DNA from: Sipunculus nudus
Taxonomy: Eukaryota; Annelida; Sipuncula; Golfingiida; Sipunculidae
Assembly (NCBI GenBank): GCA_026874595.1
Contig: CM049313.1
Coordinates: 46,632,159 to 46,696,158 of the forward strand
Reading direction: 5' to 3'
DNA: 64,000 nucleotides
Positions 22,909 to 35,614 of this stretch are shown here, piece after piece (within the stretch, counting starts at the first letter, position 1; every line of letters starts with the position of its first letter). The notes under the pieces were generated by a model, which did no database searches, was not told the origin of the DNA, and saw nothing but the letters and a program-made list of their open reading frames with translations. The position numbers and the translations under genes were made by a program.

Positions 22909-23867
22909 TAGTATATACAGACGCGAAAGGTACAAAAGGTTATTTAGATATTTCATATCTTGTTTTAAAGGGTTTACTTTCTTTGCTTTTCTGTAAAATA
23001 GGAAGAAACATATCACAGTTAGCTAATATCCTTTATTACATTTCTGTCTGTCTGTCATTCTGTTTAGGACGTCCCATTCTTACAGATCCTTGCTGGACCT
23101 TTCTTAAGCTTCTTAAGTTAGATTATATCACAACTTTTTGTCCACACAATACAGTCATCATGGACGTATATTCAATAGAAATAAAAAGACAAATGTTTGG
23201 TGTTTGGTATCAGAAGATGGAATCAACTAGTCCCTTTGAATTCATCATCACTAAAAAGTGAAATATACAAGGGTTTGCTCGAAAATGACAACCATATGGG
23301 TTGACAACATTTTTTAAATTGACACATTTGGGAGTCGTTATTAGAAATTGTGAAATATGCGAGACAAAGACATAATGTGAGAAATAGATATGCGGGGTGG
23401 GTTGAAATACATAACTCCCGTCTGTCGATTTTTAACCGGCCGGAAAAATCTAAAAGTCTCACCGGCCGTTGAGTGCCCGCATACCAACTGTTTCCTGCAG
23501 ATCACTAGATTTCTCCGGTAATTTGGGTCACTTTTGATTTCATTTCCAAGATTATTATTGGTGTCAGAAATTATAAAAAGATGGAATGGTAAGTTGAAAA
23601 TCAGCCGATAAAGTTATAGTGTAAAAATTTGCCAGCCCTGAGGTAAGATATGCTAGATTTTATATATTAAACATAAAAAAATTGAAAAGTACATCAATAC
23701 ATTTTGTGCACATTTTAAACATTGACAAAGTGGCAAACTAGTAATCACATTCATCATTCAGTAGTTCTGTATTTGCATCAGTATTTGCATTTGAGCAGAT
23801 CTCAGAAGTGAAAGATTTTGATTTTTTTAAATGCCATTAAAAAAATATAGAAGTCATCTTTAGTATA
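22746..23867. other. Non-coding DNA with a (TA)n microsatellite
   Basis: A TA run lies at 22851-22904. The 140-residue plus-strand frame that starts in the TA run (22839-23261) has no recognisable domain. CCGGCCGG-type palindromes occur near 23438 and 23461. No gene is called. Confidence 0.5.
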
Positions 23868-24705
23868 TGCGCCCCCTTCTTGTGAAATCGGAAAATGAAA
23901 ATTTCTGCTGGAATCACATTATTAGAGAAATATATTTTGTCGCTTATTGGTGTCGTACAAGGCATTGTGGGTACACAGCATCATTACAATTTACGTTTAT
24001 GAGTAAATAAACCTTTAAGAGTTAAATTATAAAAGAACACAGCATCAGCAGACTATTAAATGCAAACCACCTTCGGTTGAGTCAACTGTCATTTTTGTAA
24101 TGGGTTCATAAATGAGATGAGATTTCATGGATACCATATTTGCAAAATACGTAGCAAGAGAAAATGCAACAAATAGACAGAATCTTTTTATATGATGGAC
24201 CAAAACTCACCTTGAGGCAAAAGAAATATAAAATGTTCTTTTATAAAGAAACAATCACAAATGCCACTCTAGTTATAGTTTTCTGCGGCCTGTCATACTC
24301 CTATAATTACTATTCGTCACATACCATTGTCTTTGACAGTGACTTTTCAGAGACTTATCGTCTAATGAATCAAAGTGAATTTGTAAATATCCTACAAAAT
24401 TAAAAGATTTAACCCTTAATGTACAGGAAACATGAGGAAGCAATACAAAATATTACTTATACCGTGATGTCCGTGCCACAAAAACACCCAAGTTTATATA
24501 TTATGTCTTAACACAATTCTTTTCAAACAGTTTTGAACGGACTTTCTTACCCTGATCACTTCATGTATACTCACGCCATCTGTGAATCTGCAGTCGCCGG
24601 GCATTGTGACGGTCAGATTGTGACGCCTAAAAAACCTAAACAGCAGAGTCGTACACTTGTGAGTCCAATTCTGCGCAGTGTGCGATTCTGCGCAGTAGTT
24701 GTTAG

Positions 24706-26140
24706 TTACCCTACGTTTTGAATATATTCTTTAAAGAAAGCCAATGTTGCAATCTCTGCTCTCTCGATTAAAAATTCTCGATCCTCATTTTCCAGGTTGA
24801 AATCAGCTACATCGATATAGTCAGTGTGGATCCCAACCGTGCGATGTGTATCTTCTGAATTAAAACTCAGCTCCTTGAGAGTTGCTTCAGTGCTCCTGAA
24901 AAGAGCTGTGGCAAAATCACTTAAACCATTAATACTGCTCAGCCAATAACTCTCCTCTATGGCCGCTCGGAAGGGGAAGTTACGGCTGTCCATAAACCGT
25001 ATAAGTTCATCATGGGTCAGCTGCCCGTTACCATCGAGATCGAGCTCCTTAAATACTTCATCAGCATCGAAGCTCCTTCCTAACAGAATGTCTAGGTACT
25101 CCTGGTCCACCTTCGTCAATGCTAATTTGAACTCGTCAGCCGATATCAAGCTGTCCGCGTTAGTGTCGGAGTCATGCAGGGCTGCCCAGAATGTTTTTGC
25201 AGCTTTAGCCATCTGTTGGTGGTGGTCAACCTGTCCCAGTACCTTGTCGCAGTCACGTGCACGTTTCGTTGCCAGAGTAGTATTAGGTCTCTTCAGTTTG
25301 GTGCCATCGTATCTTTTCTGTAATTCCCTATAAGAAGTACAAAACCTCATGGAATTATACGCCATAACTCCTATAGTCTTACCATTATATTCTCCGAATT
25401 GATTCTCTTGATTCCCCAATTTGTTTAGGAAGGCATCCTCTGGTTTCATGGACAGATACCAACCATCGTAGGCGAACAACGGGTAGTTGCATGTCATGGC
25501 GCCGTCTATGTAATAATTAATTCCATCATCTGTGTCCATAATCACAGGTTGAAACACTAATGGTTTTAGACATGGACATTCTGGCGGCCACTGCTATGGA
25601 CATTGTCGGTGTAGTCTTCGGGTGGAAGTAGGTGGCTGTTTGGGTGCTGACATTACAAGCGACAAGACACAATTCTACCCCCTTTTCTTTGTACAACTGT
25701 CCAAACGTAATATCTGCTTTGCCGCATTTTTTAATTAACACGTCATGTATGTAGTTCAAGACTCTGTCACCAGGGTTCCAACCGAATTTGTTGAACAAAT
25801 TCGGCAGCAAGGAGAATAAACCACAGGAAGCATCGCTCACCATGGCTTTGAAGTCTACTGTATATATATCGTACACTTCATCTATGTCACAGCCAATGGC
25901 CAGCAACACGGCGAGGAGGGCGCCACCGCTCGTACCCGCGTATCTCTTTATCTTTTTTAACAACCCTATTTCATCCATAACCTTGAAAGCTCCAAGGTAA
26001 GAGATCGTTCTGCTGCCTCCACCAGCGAGTGCAAGATTTTCGAACGGGAATTCATTTTTTCTCACTTCCGGTGATATATCTAGTTGTTTTTCTTTGAATT
26101 TCCGGGCGGATTCTGCATTTGCGCTTGCCTCGTTACCCAT
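24706..26140 (-). pseudogene. Frameshifted tandem copy of the EF-hand patatin-like phospholipase
   Basis: It is the same architecture as the gene at 17270-18706, with about 48 of 478 residues different by hand count. The N terminus (MGNEAS, ATG at 26140), GGGSR, GTSGG, DGA and both EF-hand loops are all present. One extra base at about 25568 shifts the frame after residue ~191 (MSMS), and translation stops at 25526 after a short shifted tail; the remaining ~280 codons are open in the other frame. The nearby difference is not a simple homopolymer slip (an A inserted next to an A-to-T change), but an assembly error is still possible. In the first EF loop the fourth residue is Ala instead of Gly. 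If the frameshift is real, the lipase core loses Asp212 and both calcium sites. The 3' end differs (ends QNVG). Confidence 0.85.
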
Positions 26141-27209
26141 TCTCACTTGTACAGTTTTATATGAGCAGCTTCAGTCACGTGACTGTTGAGAATATGATGT
26201 AATTTGTCCTTGAGGTGTCCTTCGATTGTTTTAAATTGTCAATGGTCTGCTGGTCGCGGGCTCATGACATTGAGTATTCTAATCCACAAGTAATGGTCAA
26301 TGTTAAAAATTTCATATCTTTAACACGTTAATGAATATTGTCCGTGTCAGCGGTCACCTTTTGAACATGAATCGCTTAAACACGTTAATATTCATTGAAC
26401 CATGTTAACCCGTGTTACGCACTACTGACTCTATACTCCGTTATTCGCGGGTCAGTGACGCCCGTAAAGGCTCCTTCTCTGCCCTCGAGGAATACCCACC
26501 ACGGGGACATGCCATAAATAAACGTATTTATACCTCCAAAGGCTACGGATGCAATTATTATGTCGTCAGAGTTATTTGTGGATATGATTGAAATGTGACA
26601 TATAATTTGATATTATGAAAATCAAATCTTGGTGTAAATAAGCCCGGGGTGAGCGTTTTATATGGCATATATTTTTACCAGTGGGGATTATATCACGTGA
26701 TTACACGTTGATTAATGAAGCTCGATTACTCGACTCCTTTCTCGACTTAGGAAGAGCAATTAAAATCTCGTTGCAGATGATTAAGACTAATCTGAGATTT
26801 ATATTTACAAATGACAATGATTATTGTGTTGTTTGATGTAATACTTTATGCATAACTAGACCTGTTAAGTATTCATATCGTTTTGATAGAGACATCAATT
26901 TCAAACTTGTTTAACATTGCAATTTAAAAATCAGAATTCAAACATCTGGTTATGGCACAGGTTTTGTCGGGTTTTGCATCTTATATAATCACCCAAATTC
27001 CAGTTTTGTTAGAGTATTCCCCTATACACTTCTAGCATAGTCTACATGAGACTGAATAATATTGTTATACACCACGCATAATGTATCTCATTAGACAAAC
27101 CTTAGATAAAAGTTTTGTTTCGTAAAGTTGTTACAATAGCACACCGTCAGCCATTATGCTCAGTTTATAAAAAGCAATTAACGCGAGTTTAATTCCTAAT
27201 AACAATACA
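26141..27209. other. 5' flank of the second patatin copy
   Basis: AATGGTCTGCTGGTC (about 26240) and the 26340-26470 block match the upstream region of copy 1. Here the hAT-like insertion is absent. TATAAAA lies about 20 bp upstream of the ATG, too close for an ordinary TATA box unless the leader is minimal. The rest is non-coding, with a CTCGATTACTCGACTCC stretch near 26721. Confidence 0.5.
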
Positions 27210-27439
27210 ATGGTTTTATCAACATCAGTCGTAAATCGATAAGCAGCGAACCAGTCGCAGTTCAGGTTTACAGCTTGCTGTAACTTAAATTTAACTTCCG
27301 ACTCGCTGGCATCTAGTGTTCTCATCAGCATATGCAGTACCTGTACATTTAGCCGAATTAAGTTGAAAAATATGTCACTAATAACATAAAAGATGAACGA
27401 TACTGGTCCTAGTATATGTAAAACCCTCGGGAGAACCAA
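27131..27439 (-). other. Open frame in the duplicated upstream block, doubtful
   Basis: A 102-residue frame with hydrophobic stretches, overlapping the block shared with 21650-21870. Locally similar peptides (QAVN..CD.FAA) occur in the first copy but between stop codons. No family is recognised. It could be a decayed exon or chance; I do not call it a gene. Confidence 0.2.
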
Positions 27440-29154
27440 TAATCAGTATTCTCGGTCTTGAAAACTGCCTATATTACACCGTAGGATTGGGGACTGGTTT
27501 TTGAGTAAAAGGAAATCCATTGTGCAATTCTTGTAGAAAACTCGATCAGGACAAGTTTACTTTGTATAACAGTGAGTGATTGTTGTATCGGAACCAAGAT
27601 CGTGTAAACAAGTGTTAAAGAATAGGATAACCCGGAAAATCATATGTCGAAATGCAAGTGTTCGGACAAAAAATATCATGCCATAGGTAGTATCTAAAAT
27701 GATAAACACTGAAAATTACCCGAAGTGGAAATTTAGATGCCGGGTTAAGGGTTATACAAAAATGTATGAAAACTCAAATGATACCTGTAGCATAATTTCT
27801 TTATTTGCCAAACAGTCAAATCTATTTAAGAAGCTTTTGGAGAAATTCTGAGCAGCCGTAACAGGGTTCACACTCGACGGTTTGACCGGTTTATAGACTA
27901 AACATGTTATGTCTGCGATCAGAACTTCCTTACGGACATACCCGAGACGGTGCACCCCATACGGCCCACTCTGACACAACAGAACCATTGTTGTCAATCT
28001 ACCAAAAAGTATTCAAATTGTTTCCATCATCATTGTTGAAGAATAGGTCATAGATAGAGGGACACTTGGTTAAATTTCGGCCAATCTGGATGCGGATCCT
28101 GGCATCGGCGGAGGCTGGCGCTCTGTAAGTTCTTATTAATTACAAAATACACACCAAAGTGCGACACTTAAGGAAAAAGAATCATTTCCGTTACTTTACC
28201 CCTATATTTAATGCTAATATAAGAAGTCAACATAACGAAGAAATAATTATCCGAGACCGTTTTTTTCTGTCTCTTTGACACTGGAAATGAAACCCAGGCA
28301 GGAAAGACGCTGTTATCTGGATTCTGGTTGTCATGTAGTTCGCTTTGATCAGCGCTAAAGTAATAAAATACAATGAAATAAAACAAATACTGCAAACATA
28401 AAATCGAAACAAATCAAACCATTAAAACTTATACAGACTTGCTGAAAGTAAATTAAAACTACACGGCGTTAGCACCAGTTGGTGATATGTATGTATTTTT
28501 GATACCATAAGCTCGCAGCTGTGTTAGTCTCTTTTGTTGACACACGATGTCGCTTCTTATCACATGTTTATGCTTGGGCAAGTGCTATGTCAGGTAAACG
28601 TGTGACGTCAAAGTTCCACTTTAGAAATTACTAATTTAGTAATACATATTGCTTTTATTCTTCCCTTCAAATTTAGGGCTGACCTTGTAAGAAATGCTTA
28701 GCTTTTGATGAGATCTAGCATTTTGGTCAGAGGGGTTTTCCCCGAATTGACAGTGTTCATAAATGTGCAAATAGCTTTATAACAAATCACACAACTTCAT
28801 GATTTCTGTGTGGAAAAAATAAAAAGAAAAATTGTTTTTCTTACAGGAATTAGGTTCAGTTTATACATGATCTATATCAAAATTTTTTCTATATGCAAGT
28901 GTGATGTAGACTATATAATTATAATATAATGGAATATGTTTGGTTGACCTTTATCTGCTGGGCTTTGTTGCAATGAGGTGACTAATGCCCAGTGGCATCT
29001 GTGCGTCACTATAGTAACCATTATGACGTCACACCTATGGTCTCTTGGAGAGAGAAGTTTCTTCTGTTACGTCATACATGTAAGACGGACGTATTTCCTG
29101 ACTGATTCAAGATTTTTTTTTTTTTTTTTTTTTTTTGCCTTATCGGTTGATGAA
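27440..29154. other. Non-coding DNA
   Basis: No convincing frame. A poly-T tract of about 26 bases lies at 29110-29135. TGACGTCA-like sites lie near 28604 and 29024. Confidence 0.5.
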
Positions 29155-29415
29155 GTCAAGACTACAGCCCTGCGCGCTCCTTAAGCGTAATTTTGAATGA
29201 GCCAATAGACGTGATGCCACCGAGCCAAGCAGGGAGCCGCGAATTAAGGGCCGCCACCGTTATACCCGCACCAGTGACCGAGGAAAGTTCCAGCATCTTC
29301 ATCCACAAAGCCCCCAGCGGGCCACGTTCCGGCACCGGCCAAAGCAGCAGAGACCACCCCATCCAGAGTGCAAAACTCGATCTCGAACGATTATGAGCGA
29401 ACATTGTTTTCTTCA
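29155..29415 (+). repeat. Dispersed repeat pair R3, copy 2
   Basis: This is the partner of 13338-13605, GC-rich against an AT-rich background. The minus-strand frame 29162-29416 overlaps it, but the other copy does not keep the same frame, which argues against a protein. Confidence 0.6.
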
Positions 29416-30559
29416 TCAGCAGAGACGTATTTCCAGGCCCTATATATTATCATATAAGGTGCACATGCTGGATGCACTGGAAAAGTTGTTTCTATCGAGT
29501 GTTTGGCATTATGTTATACATCAAACTCAAGATCAACACCTGAAATTTTATTTTTGTCCAGAAAAACAGGGGTTCCGTATCTCATTTTTCCGCTAGTGAC
29601 CAGTTTCTGTAGTGCACTATTATTTACCACAGATGTCGCCACCTGCCAAGCCAGGCACACACAATCAGCACTGACATATTCAATCGCCTCAGGTAGTACT
29701 AAAAATATATGGCTCAGCTGGGAATAAAATATAATTAAAAGTCTCCTGTCTCCCATCATCTGGAAACAATATACTTTTCCTCATACATTAAATGCCTAAT
29801 ATGTTCTGCTGTGCTGCAATATTTAGTGCCTGTTCACCACAAATGGGCCGACCTTGACCGGACGCGGAAATAGGTCACTCTAACCTACATTTATCCCAAC
29901 CTGACCCGAATTATTTTTTTTTAAAGTATATCCAGATAGTTCTTACTTGTTCGACCACAAAGAAAGTTCGGGACCAGTACCGCATAGTTTAGGTCCCCTG
30001 TTAGTCCGAGCAAGTGTCGGCCCACACCTGGTGAAAATGGCCATTTCTGCTTCACAGGACCGGGCCCTCTGCTTTTGCATTGTATCAAGGTTTCACACAT
30101 CCTACTGGAATTTGTTTTATTTATTCAAAGTAAGATATGGTTTTATTTTTTGTTTTTTGTCTATTGTTTATTAAAATTCAAACTTGCAGGTTTGTATGTA
30201 TACATCATATATGGATACTAGACTTAAGAAACAGATACTTGATGACAACTAAAAACATGTAACAAATTTTCACGCTAACTGTTCAAAACTAGTCAAACTC
30301 AAATTAATATTTCTAATTGAAATTCATCATTAACTGTACACAAAGCATTAAAGGAACACCAAAACTCCTAAAATTTCTGCTTACTACGACTCTTCTTTCC
30401 ATTCACATGAAATATATTCTTCCCTTATTCGCCTCCTCACTAAACTGAAAAAAAAAATTAATCTATAGAATTAAAAGGCTTACTTTCCAACCGTTTCTTT
30501 CTATTTACCCATAAAGCAAACTCACCATTAATTAACAAAAAAATTTAGTAATTGAATAC
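29416..30559. other. Non-coding DNA downstream of the LINE
   Basis: No gene recognised. Several short frames at 29.4-29.8 kb overlap on both strands without motifs. The LINE's 3' untranslated tail may extend into 30.45-30.56 kb. Confidence 0.4.
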
Positions 30560-33488
30560 AAGTTTTATTTAACATTCGCCATTTGTGGCTGAACCCAAAA
30601 ACAAATAGTAATCAGATTCAAACATATATTTTGGTCTGCAACCCTACAAAATAAGTAATTTATCTTTGTCCAAAAATTGAAAGCAACAGAACAATCTGTT
30701 AATATGTGGAGGTAAGTATACTTTCCTCCACATACATCATATAACCCACTATTTAAAAATCCACATTTAAATAAACAATCATTCGTTGGTAAAGCAAAAC
30801 GTATTAATCTCCAGTACAAATCTAACTGATACTTCTCATTTACATTATTATAGCATCTGCTGATAACATGTTTACATTCTAAATTATTATTAAAAACTTG
30901 CTTCTATTTATCCACACAGCGTGGTATCTTTATCTTTATATCCATAACTCTATAATATATTAACTTCGTTGTAAATCGATCAAATGAAATACTGCAATTT
31001 TTATCTACTTCAATGATAAAGTCCTGGCTGAATGTCGATTCTCTTCCTGACCTCAATGTACTAATCCATGACGACGGAATACTCTTAATTGATGATAGAT
31101 ACTGACTTCTCGACCACTTAGACTCTGTTATATTTAAATTACTTATCAAATCATCATATCTGTGAAAATAAACTAAGCGCCTGTTCCAAATATCTTTAAT
31201 ATCACGTACACCTTTATCCATTAGAAATCGGTTAAAATGAGTATTATTTTCTTCATCAACTATATATGGATTTAAGAACAATGGCTGATATAATAAAACA
31301 CTTTTCTCATTTGAAAAATTACGTTACACATTCAATCTACTCTATGAATCCAACATTTCACGATAAACTAATGGTTGGTGTGCGCAGTTCCTTGAATTTG
31401 CCTTGTAAACTAATCCTAAAATATCTGTCCACAAATTTACCCCTTTATACATACCAATAAAATATTCTAACATTTTTCTACATTTATGTTCCATATTTTT
31501 ATCTAGCTAACCAGGATGCTCTTTGAGCCATAATTTTAATTTTAAAATTTATTAGATTCTGACCCCCTTCTGTCTCTAGGCAGAGTTATAACATCTTTTG
31601 GCACTAGATGTCGCTTATAATTCCAAAAGAAACTCACGATCAACTGCTCAATTTTCTCAATTACCCATGATGGTACATGCAATACATTAGAAAAATACCA
31701 AACACCACTTGATGCTATTGCATTTGCTACCGTAGTTTCCCAACATACGACAGATTTCTCAAAGACCACAAATACAACACACTTTTTAATTTCTTAATTT
31801 TTGGATCCGAATTTTCTTTATAAGTATCCACATTGCAAAAATATAAACCTAAAATTTTAACGCGATCGGAGGTCCAATTTATATTGGCTGGTTTATCAAG
31901 TCGGCCGATATTCCCTCCCAGCCACAAACCTTCTGTTTTATCAAAATTAAGCTTGGCTCCAGGCGCTTTCTGAAAAAAAGTGGAAAAGGGATAAGCAATT
32001 AATTGGAAACGCATCAGACAAAAATACAGTGGTGTCATCCGCATACTATGCTATTTTTAATTCTGTATTATCCGGTAATGTTATACCTTTAATCCTCACA
32101 TCAGCTCTGATAGCATTTGCAATTATCTCAGCCAAAATTACATATAATAAAGGGCTCAATGGACAGCCTTGACGGGTGCCCTTGAATAACCTAAAAAAAG
32201 ATAACAAATATCCATTAATCTTAACAGAACTTTCCACGTCACAATAACACAACTGTATGCATTTAATAAACCTAATTCCAAAACCAAACTTATTAAAACA
32301 TCTAAACATAAAACCCCAATCAAAACGATCAAAAGCCTTTTCCTGGTCGATACATAGTAAGGCTGCAGGTATATTTTTTTAATCTGGTATATTCAATAAC
32401 ATCTCGTATTAATGATGTTGTTTGCGAAACCGATTGGTCATTCACTTAACATGTCTGGTCATTATTCATGATAAAATGTAATAATTTCTTCAAACGGTTA
32501 GCTAAGTATTTAGTCATAATTTTATAGTCCACGTTAAGAAGAGAAATTGGTCGCCATTTTTTAACAAATAACGATCCCCTTTTTGTATACTTAGGAAATA
32601 ACACCACGTCTTTGTGATGTGAAAAGTTTTCCATTTTCGTATGCGGTATTTATAACATTAATATAATCCCTCCCCAAAATATGCCAGAATCGTTTATAAA
32701 ACTCGGCTGATAGATCGTCTATTCCAGGACTTTTATTATTTTGAAAGCTTTTAAGTGTCTCTGTTGCTTCTTCCAAAATAATATTTCTTTCACAATTGGC
32801 TGCCTGTTCTGACAACAATTTACTAGAAACAAAGGAAAGAAAAGAGTCCTGTGTTTTGGAATCAGCGGGCTCACACTTGTATAATCTTTTGTAGAAGGAC
32901 ACCCCCGCACTGAGCATTGAATGAATATATATCTGAATGGACCTCCCCGGCGTCGTCCTTAATCCCACTTATAGTCCGCTGAATCCCCCTTTGTTTCTCA
33001 AGACCTATAGAGAATTTTAACATTTGTTTTTCCTCCTCCCGATATTGGACTCTGCACTGGATAGCCGCTGCTTTGGCTGTCTTTGTGTTAAAATCCTGTA
33101 AAAAAATTTCTAAATTTAGAAGCGTTGACACATTCACGTTTTCTCCTCGTTCTTGCCTGGATAGCTGTGAATTGTATTCTGTTTCTAATTTTAGTTTGAC
33201 CCTTTCTTTGGCTTGTGCTTTTTGTTTACAATACTCTCGAGTAATCATTTTTAAATGAAATTTTACCAGGTCCCACCATACTAACACATCTTTATATTTC
33301 ATTGTTTTCGTTTGCTAGAGATTCCAGAAATGTGCTATTTAATCGCCATAATAAGTATCACTTAAAATTGTATTTGCCAAAATCCTGGGCCTTTGGGTTC
33401 AACACACAAATCTAAAGATACACATACACATTCATGGTCAGATAATACATTACGTTTAATATTGCTGCTTTTTGAAGGTATGGTCCGG

Positions 33489-33490
<2 letters not shown>
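30560..33490 (-). mobile_element. Degenerate APE-type LINE (L1/Tx1-like), 5' truncated
   Basis: Running from 33490 down to 30560, fragments of one ORF2-like polyprotein appear in order. First is the end of an apurinic-type endonuclease (LSDHECV at about 33435, then KGPGFWQ near 33380). The linker follows, then the reverse transcriptase: KWRPISLLNVDYKI (about 32550), DQEKAFDRFDW (32322-32355), KGTRQGCPLSPLLY (about 32150-32190), YADD (32034-32045) and FDKTEGLWLGG (about 31920). The C-terminal region with a Cys/His cluster ends at about 30565. At least seven frame breaks or stops separate them, including a TAG directly before YADD (32046-32048). The 5' end abuts a (TA)n tract. It is inactive. 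Confidence 0.88.

Positions 33491-33535
<45 letters not shown>
33491..33535. repeat. (TA)n microsatellite at the LINE 5' end
   Basis: A TA run of about 44 bp begins exactly where LINE homology stops, so it may be the insertion target or a later expansion. Confidence 0.95.
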
Positions 33536-33544
<9 letters not shown>

Positions 33545-33632
33545 CATAAACAGACAAACAGTAAATCATGATTGCATACCTACTAATTATCTGCACGTCC
33601 CCTACCATAAATACGCCACTGATATCAACAGT

Positions 33633-33841
33633 AGGGGCCTGGATATCTGAGTGGTAAAACGCTCGGCCCCGGTGTGGCTATGAGAACGGGTTGTAGTGGC
33701 CCGTCCAAGACCGGTGGTTTTCTCCGAGTCCTCCGGTTTCCTCCACCCTTACCGACTACCGAGCGCCAACATCCGAGCCATTGAGAGTGCCTCGTATTAG
33801 TTATTATGACTAGTTGTACAATCCATGTAAAATAAATAAAG
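33633..33841 (+). mobile_element. tRNA-derived SINE
   Basis: The head resembles a tRNA, with a box A-like GGATATCTGAGTGGTAAAAC and a degenerate box B region (GAACGGGTTGTAGTGGCCC). Next comes the GGTTTTCTCCGAGTCCTCCG / GTTTCCTCCACC stretch seen in many animal SINE bodies, and an A-rich tail GTAAAATAAATAAAG. Length is about 210 bp. Family not named; no clear target duplication. Confidence 0.65.
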
Positions 33842-34737
33842 TTTATATTATATCAGTTCGATGGAATCTTTGTCTCAGGCGGTTGGATGAAGAACCTGAA
33901 AAACCAACAACACTAGAGTCAACAGTCAACACACTCAATGCTCAACAATTCTCGGATTTAAAAAACATTCTCCCTCCTCTGCTGCTCCTGCTTGTCACAA
34001 GTGATGTGTACAGTCGAAATTATGCACGGTATGTAAACTTTAAATATAAATATCGACTAAAATTTTTTAATGCAGGATATACCTAAAACAAAAATTAATG
34101 ATCTTAAGACTTTATTTGTAAAGTCCGGAGAAGATTAACAGTCTAATTTGTATAGTCCTGGGGCGCCCCTTTGTTGCAGATGTCATGCAAGCAGCCATGT
34201 TTGATCAGACGACAGGCTGTTTTTTTTACACAGGTGGTTTCAGACTCACAAATAAAATGGTTATAACATTTTAGATAACTATCATTATGTAAACTTGCAG
34301 TTGATATACCAATCAAACAGACTAGATGCATTTTTTTATGCAGACATCGTCCAGATATAAGGTGAGAAGCTGTCAGTTTCAAAGTTAGAACTAATTTTTT
34401 TATTTCTACACTGGAGTGATGGTATGGCGATACCACTACATGCAATACAACTTCAACTTGTATATATACCTCAAGTCGAAAGTGCGAACTCTTCATTGAA
34501 AAGGTTTAGACTGACCTGCGCAGCACAATAAAGGAAGAGCGCCTTAACAGTAACACGCCTGTTCTTTCACACATTCACAGGGATATACACTTAGATCTTC
34601 AGAAAATAACTGATATATGTTTGCCATTAAACTCCCAGGCGGATGATGCTTATGAAACCGATGGAGTAGCACTAAAAGTTCTGCCATTGCAAATAATTGT
34701 CACTCAATTCTTTCATCGGGCCATAAAATTTTAAGTG

Positions 34738-34740
<3 letters not shown>
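33842..34740. other. Non-coding DNA
   Basis: AT-rich, with two overlapping frames (90 and 117 residues) lacking any motif. No gene is called. Confidence 0.5.
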
Positions 34741-34809
<69 letters not shown>

Positions 34810-34912
34810 TTACTGGCGGAAAAAAGGTAAAGGCCTGCGGCCTCGATATTGGTGCTGCGCCCCCCCCCCCCCCCCCCATCTTCAATACTTCAAATCCTGG
34901 ATACGCCCCTGC
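34741..34912. repeat. (TA)n plus poly-C end of a dispersed repeat
   Basis: A TA run (34741-34806) is followed by a unique stretch, a poly-C tract (34860-34878) and CTGGATACGCCCCTG (about 34898). The terminal ATACGCCCCTG resembles the hAT-like end TTGACGCCCCTG at 19291-19302. A matching left end was not found, so this is probably a truncated relative. Confidence 0.5.
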
Positions 34913-35576
34913 AACCACATTTTTTGTGGAAGAATTAATAGAAAATAATGATAAGGAAAATAATCTTTACTGTTATTTTTTATAGGCAAGTATTTTATAT
35001 GATAACATAATGAGATTTGGAATACGTATGCTTGACCTTTATCTGAGCTGCTGGTTTCTGGGAGTAGGATTTTTTTTCTGTTCTGTTACACAGATGTACA
35101 TGTGCATCATGGAGAACGGCTGGATAACCCGCATTAGTAAAAGATGACATTCCATCATCATAAAAACGAAAGAAAATACACCCATCCGATCTCCCTTCTT
35201 CACCAAGCGTGCAAAAGTTCAGTTTCTTTCTCCAGATGGCGCTCTCATCAGGTACCTTTGGCATATTCTCCACACAGAGGATTTTACCTATGAACATCAT
35301 TTGCCCCAAAAGATCTTGCCCCTGCGTGGAGGTTGCCTTTTCCAATCCTGTATTACCTATCATTCTCTTCTCTATATTTTCGCTTTTTTTTAATTGACTT
35401 TTAAGTTACACTGCATTTCACAAATACCGTAAACTAGGAGAGACGGGGGAATTAAAATTATATTTCTCATGTTTCAACACCACGGATTGAAGCAGACGAC
35501 ATTGCCCTAAATTCAAGGTCCGTCGGTAGGGGTCTCCATTCACAAGCAAAGCTTTCTTCAGCACTCACTCCTTCTA

Positions 35577-35614
<38 letters not shown>

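Noticed and set aside
22839-23261. 140-residue frame beginning in a (TA)n run
   Set aside because: The first part is poly Ile-Tyr from the microsatellite, and the rest has no recognisable domain or composition expected of a coding exon.
27131-27439. A membrane protein gene upstream of the second patatin copy
   Set aside because: Its homologous block in copy 1 is interrupted by stops and no family is recognised; kept only as a doubtful open frame.
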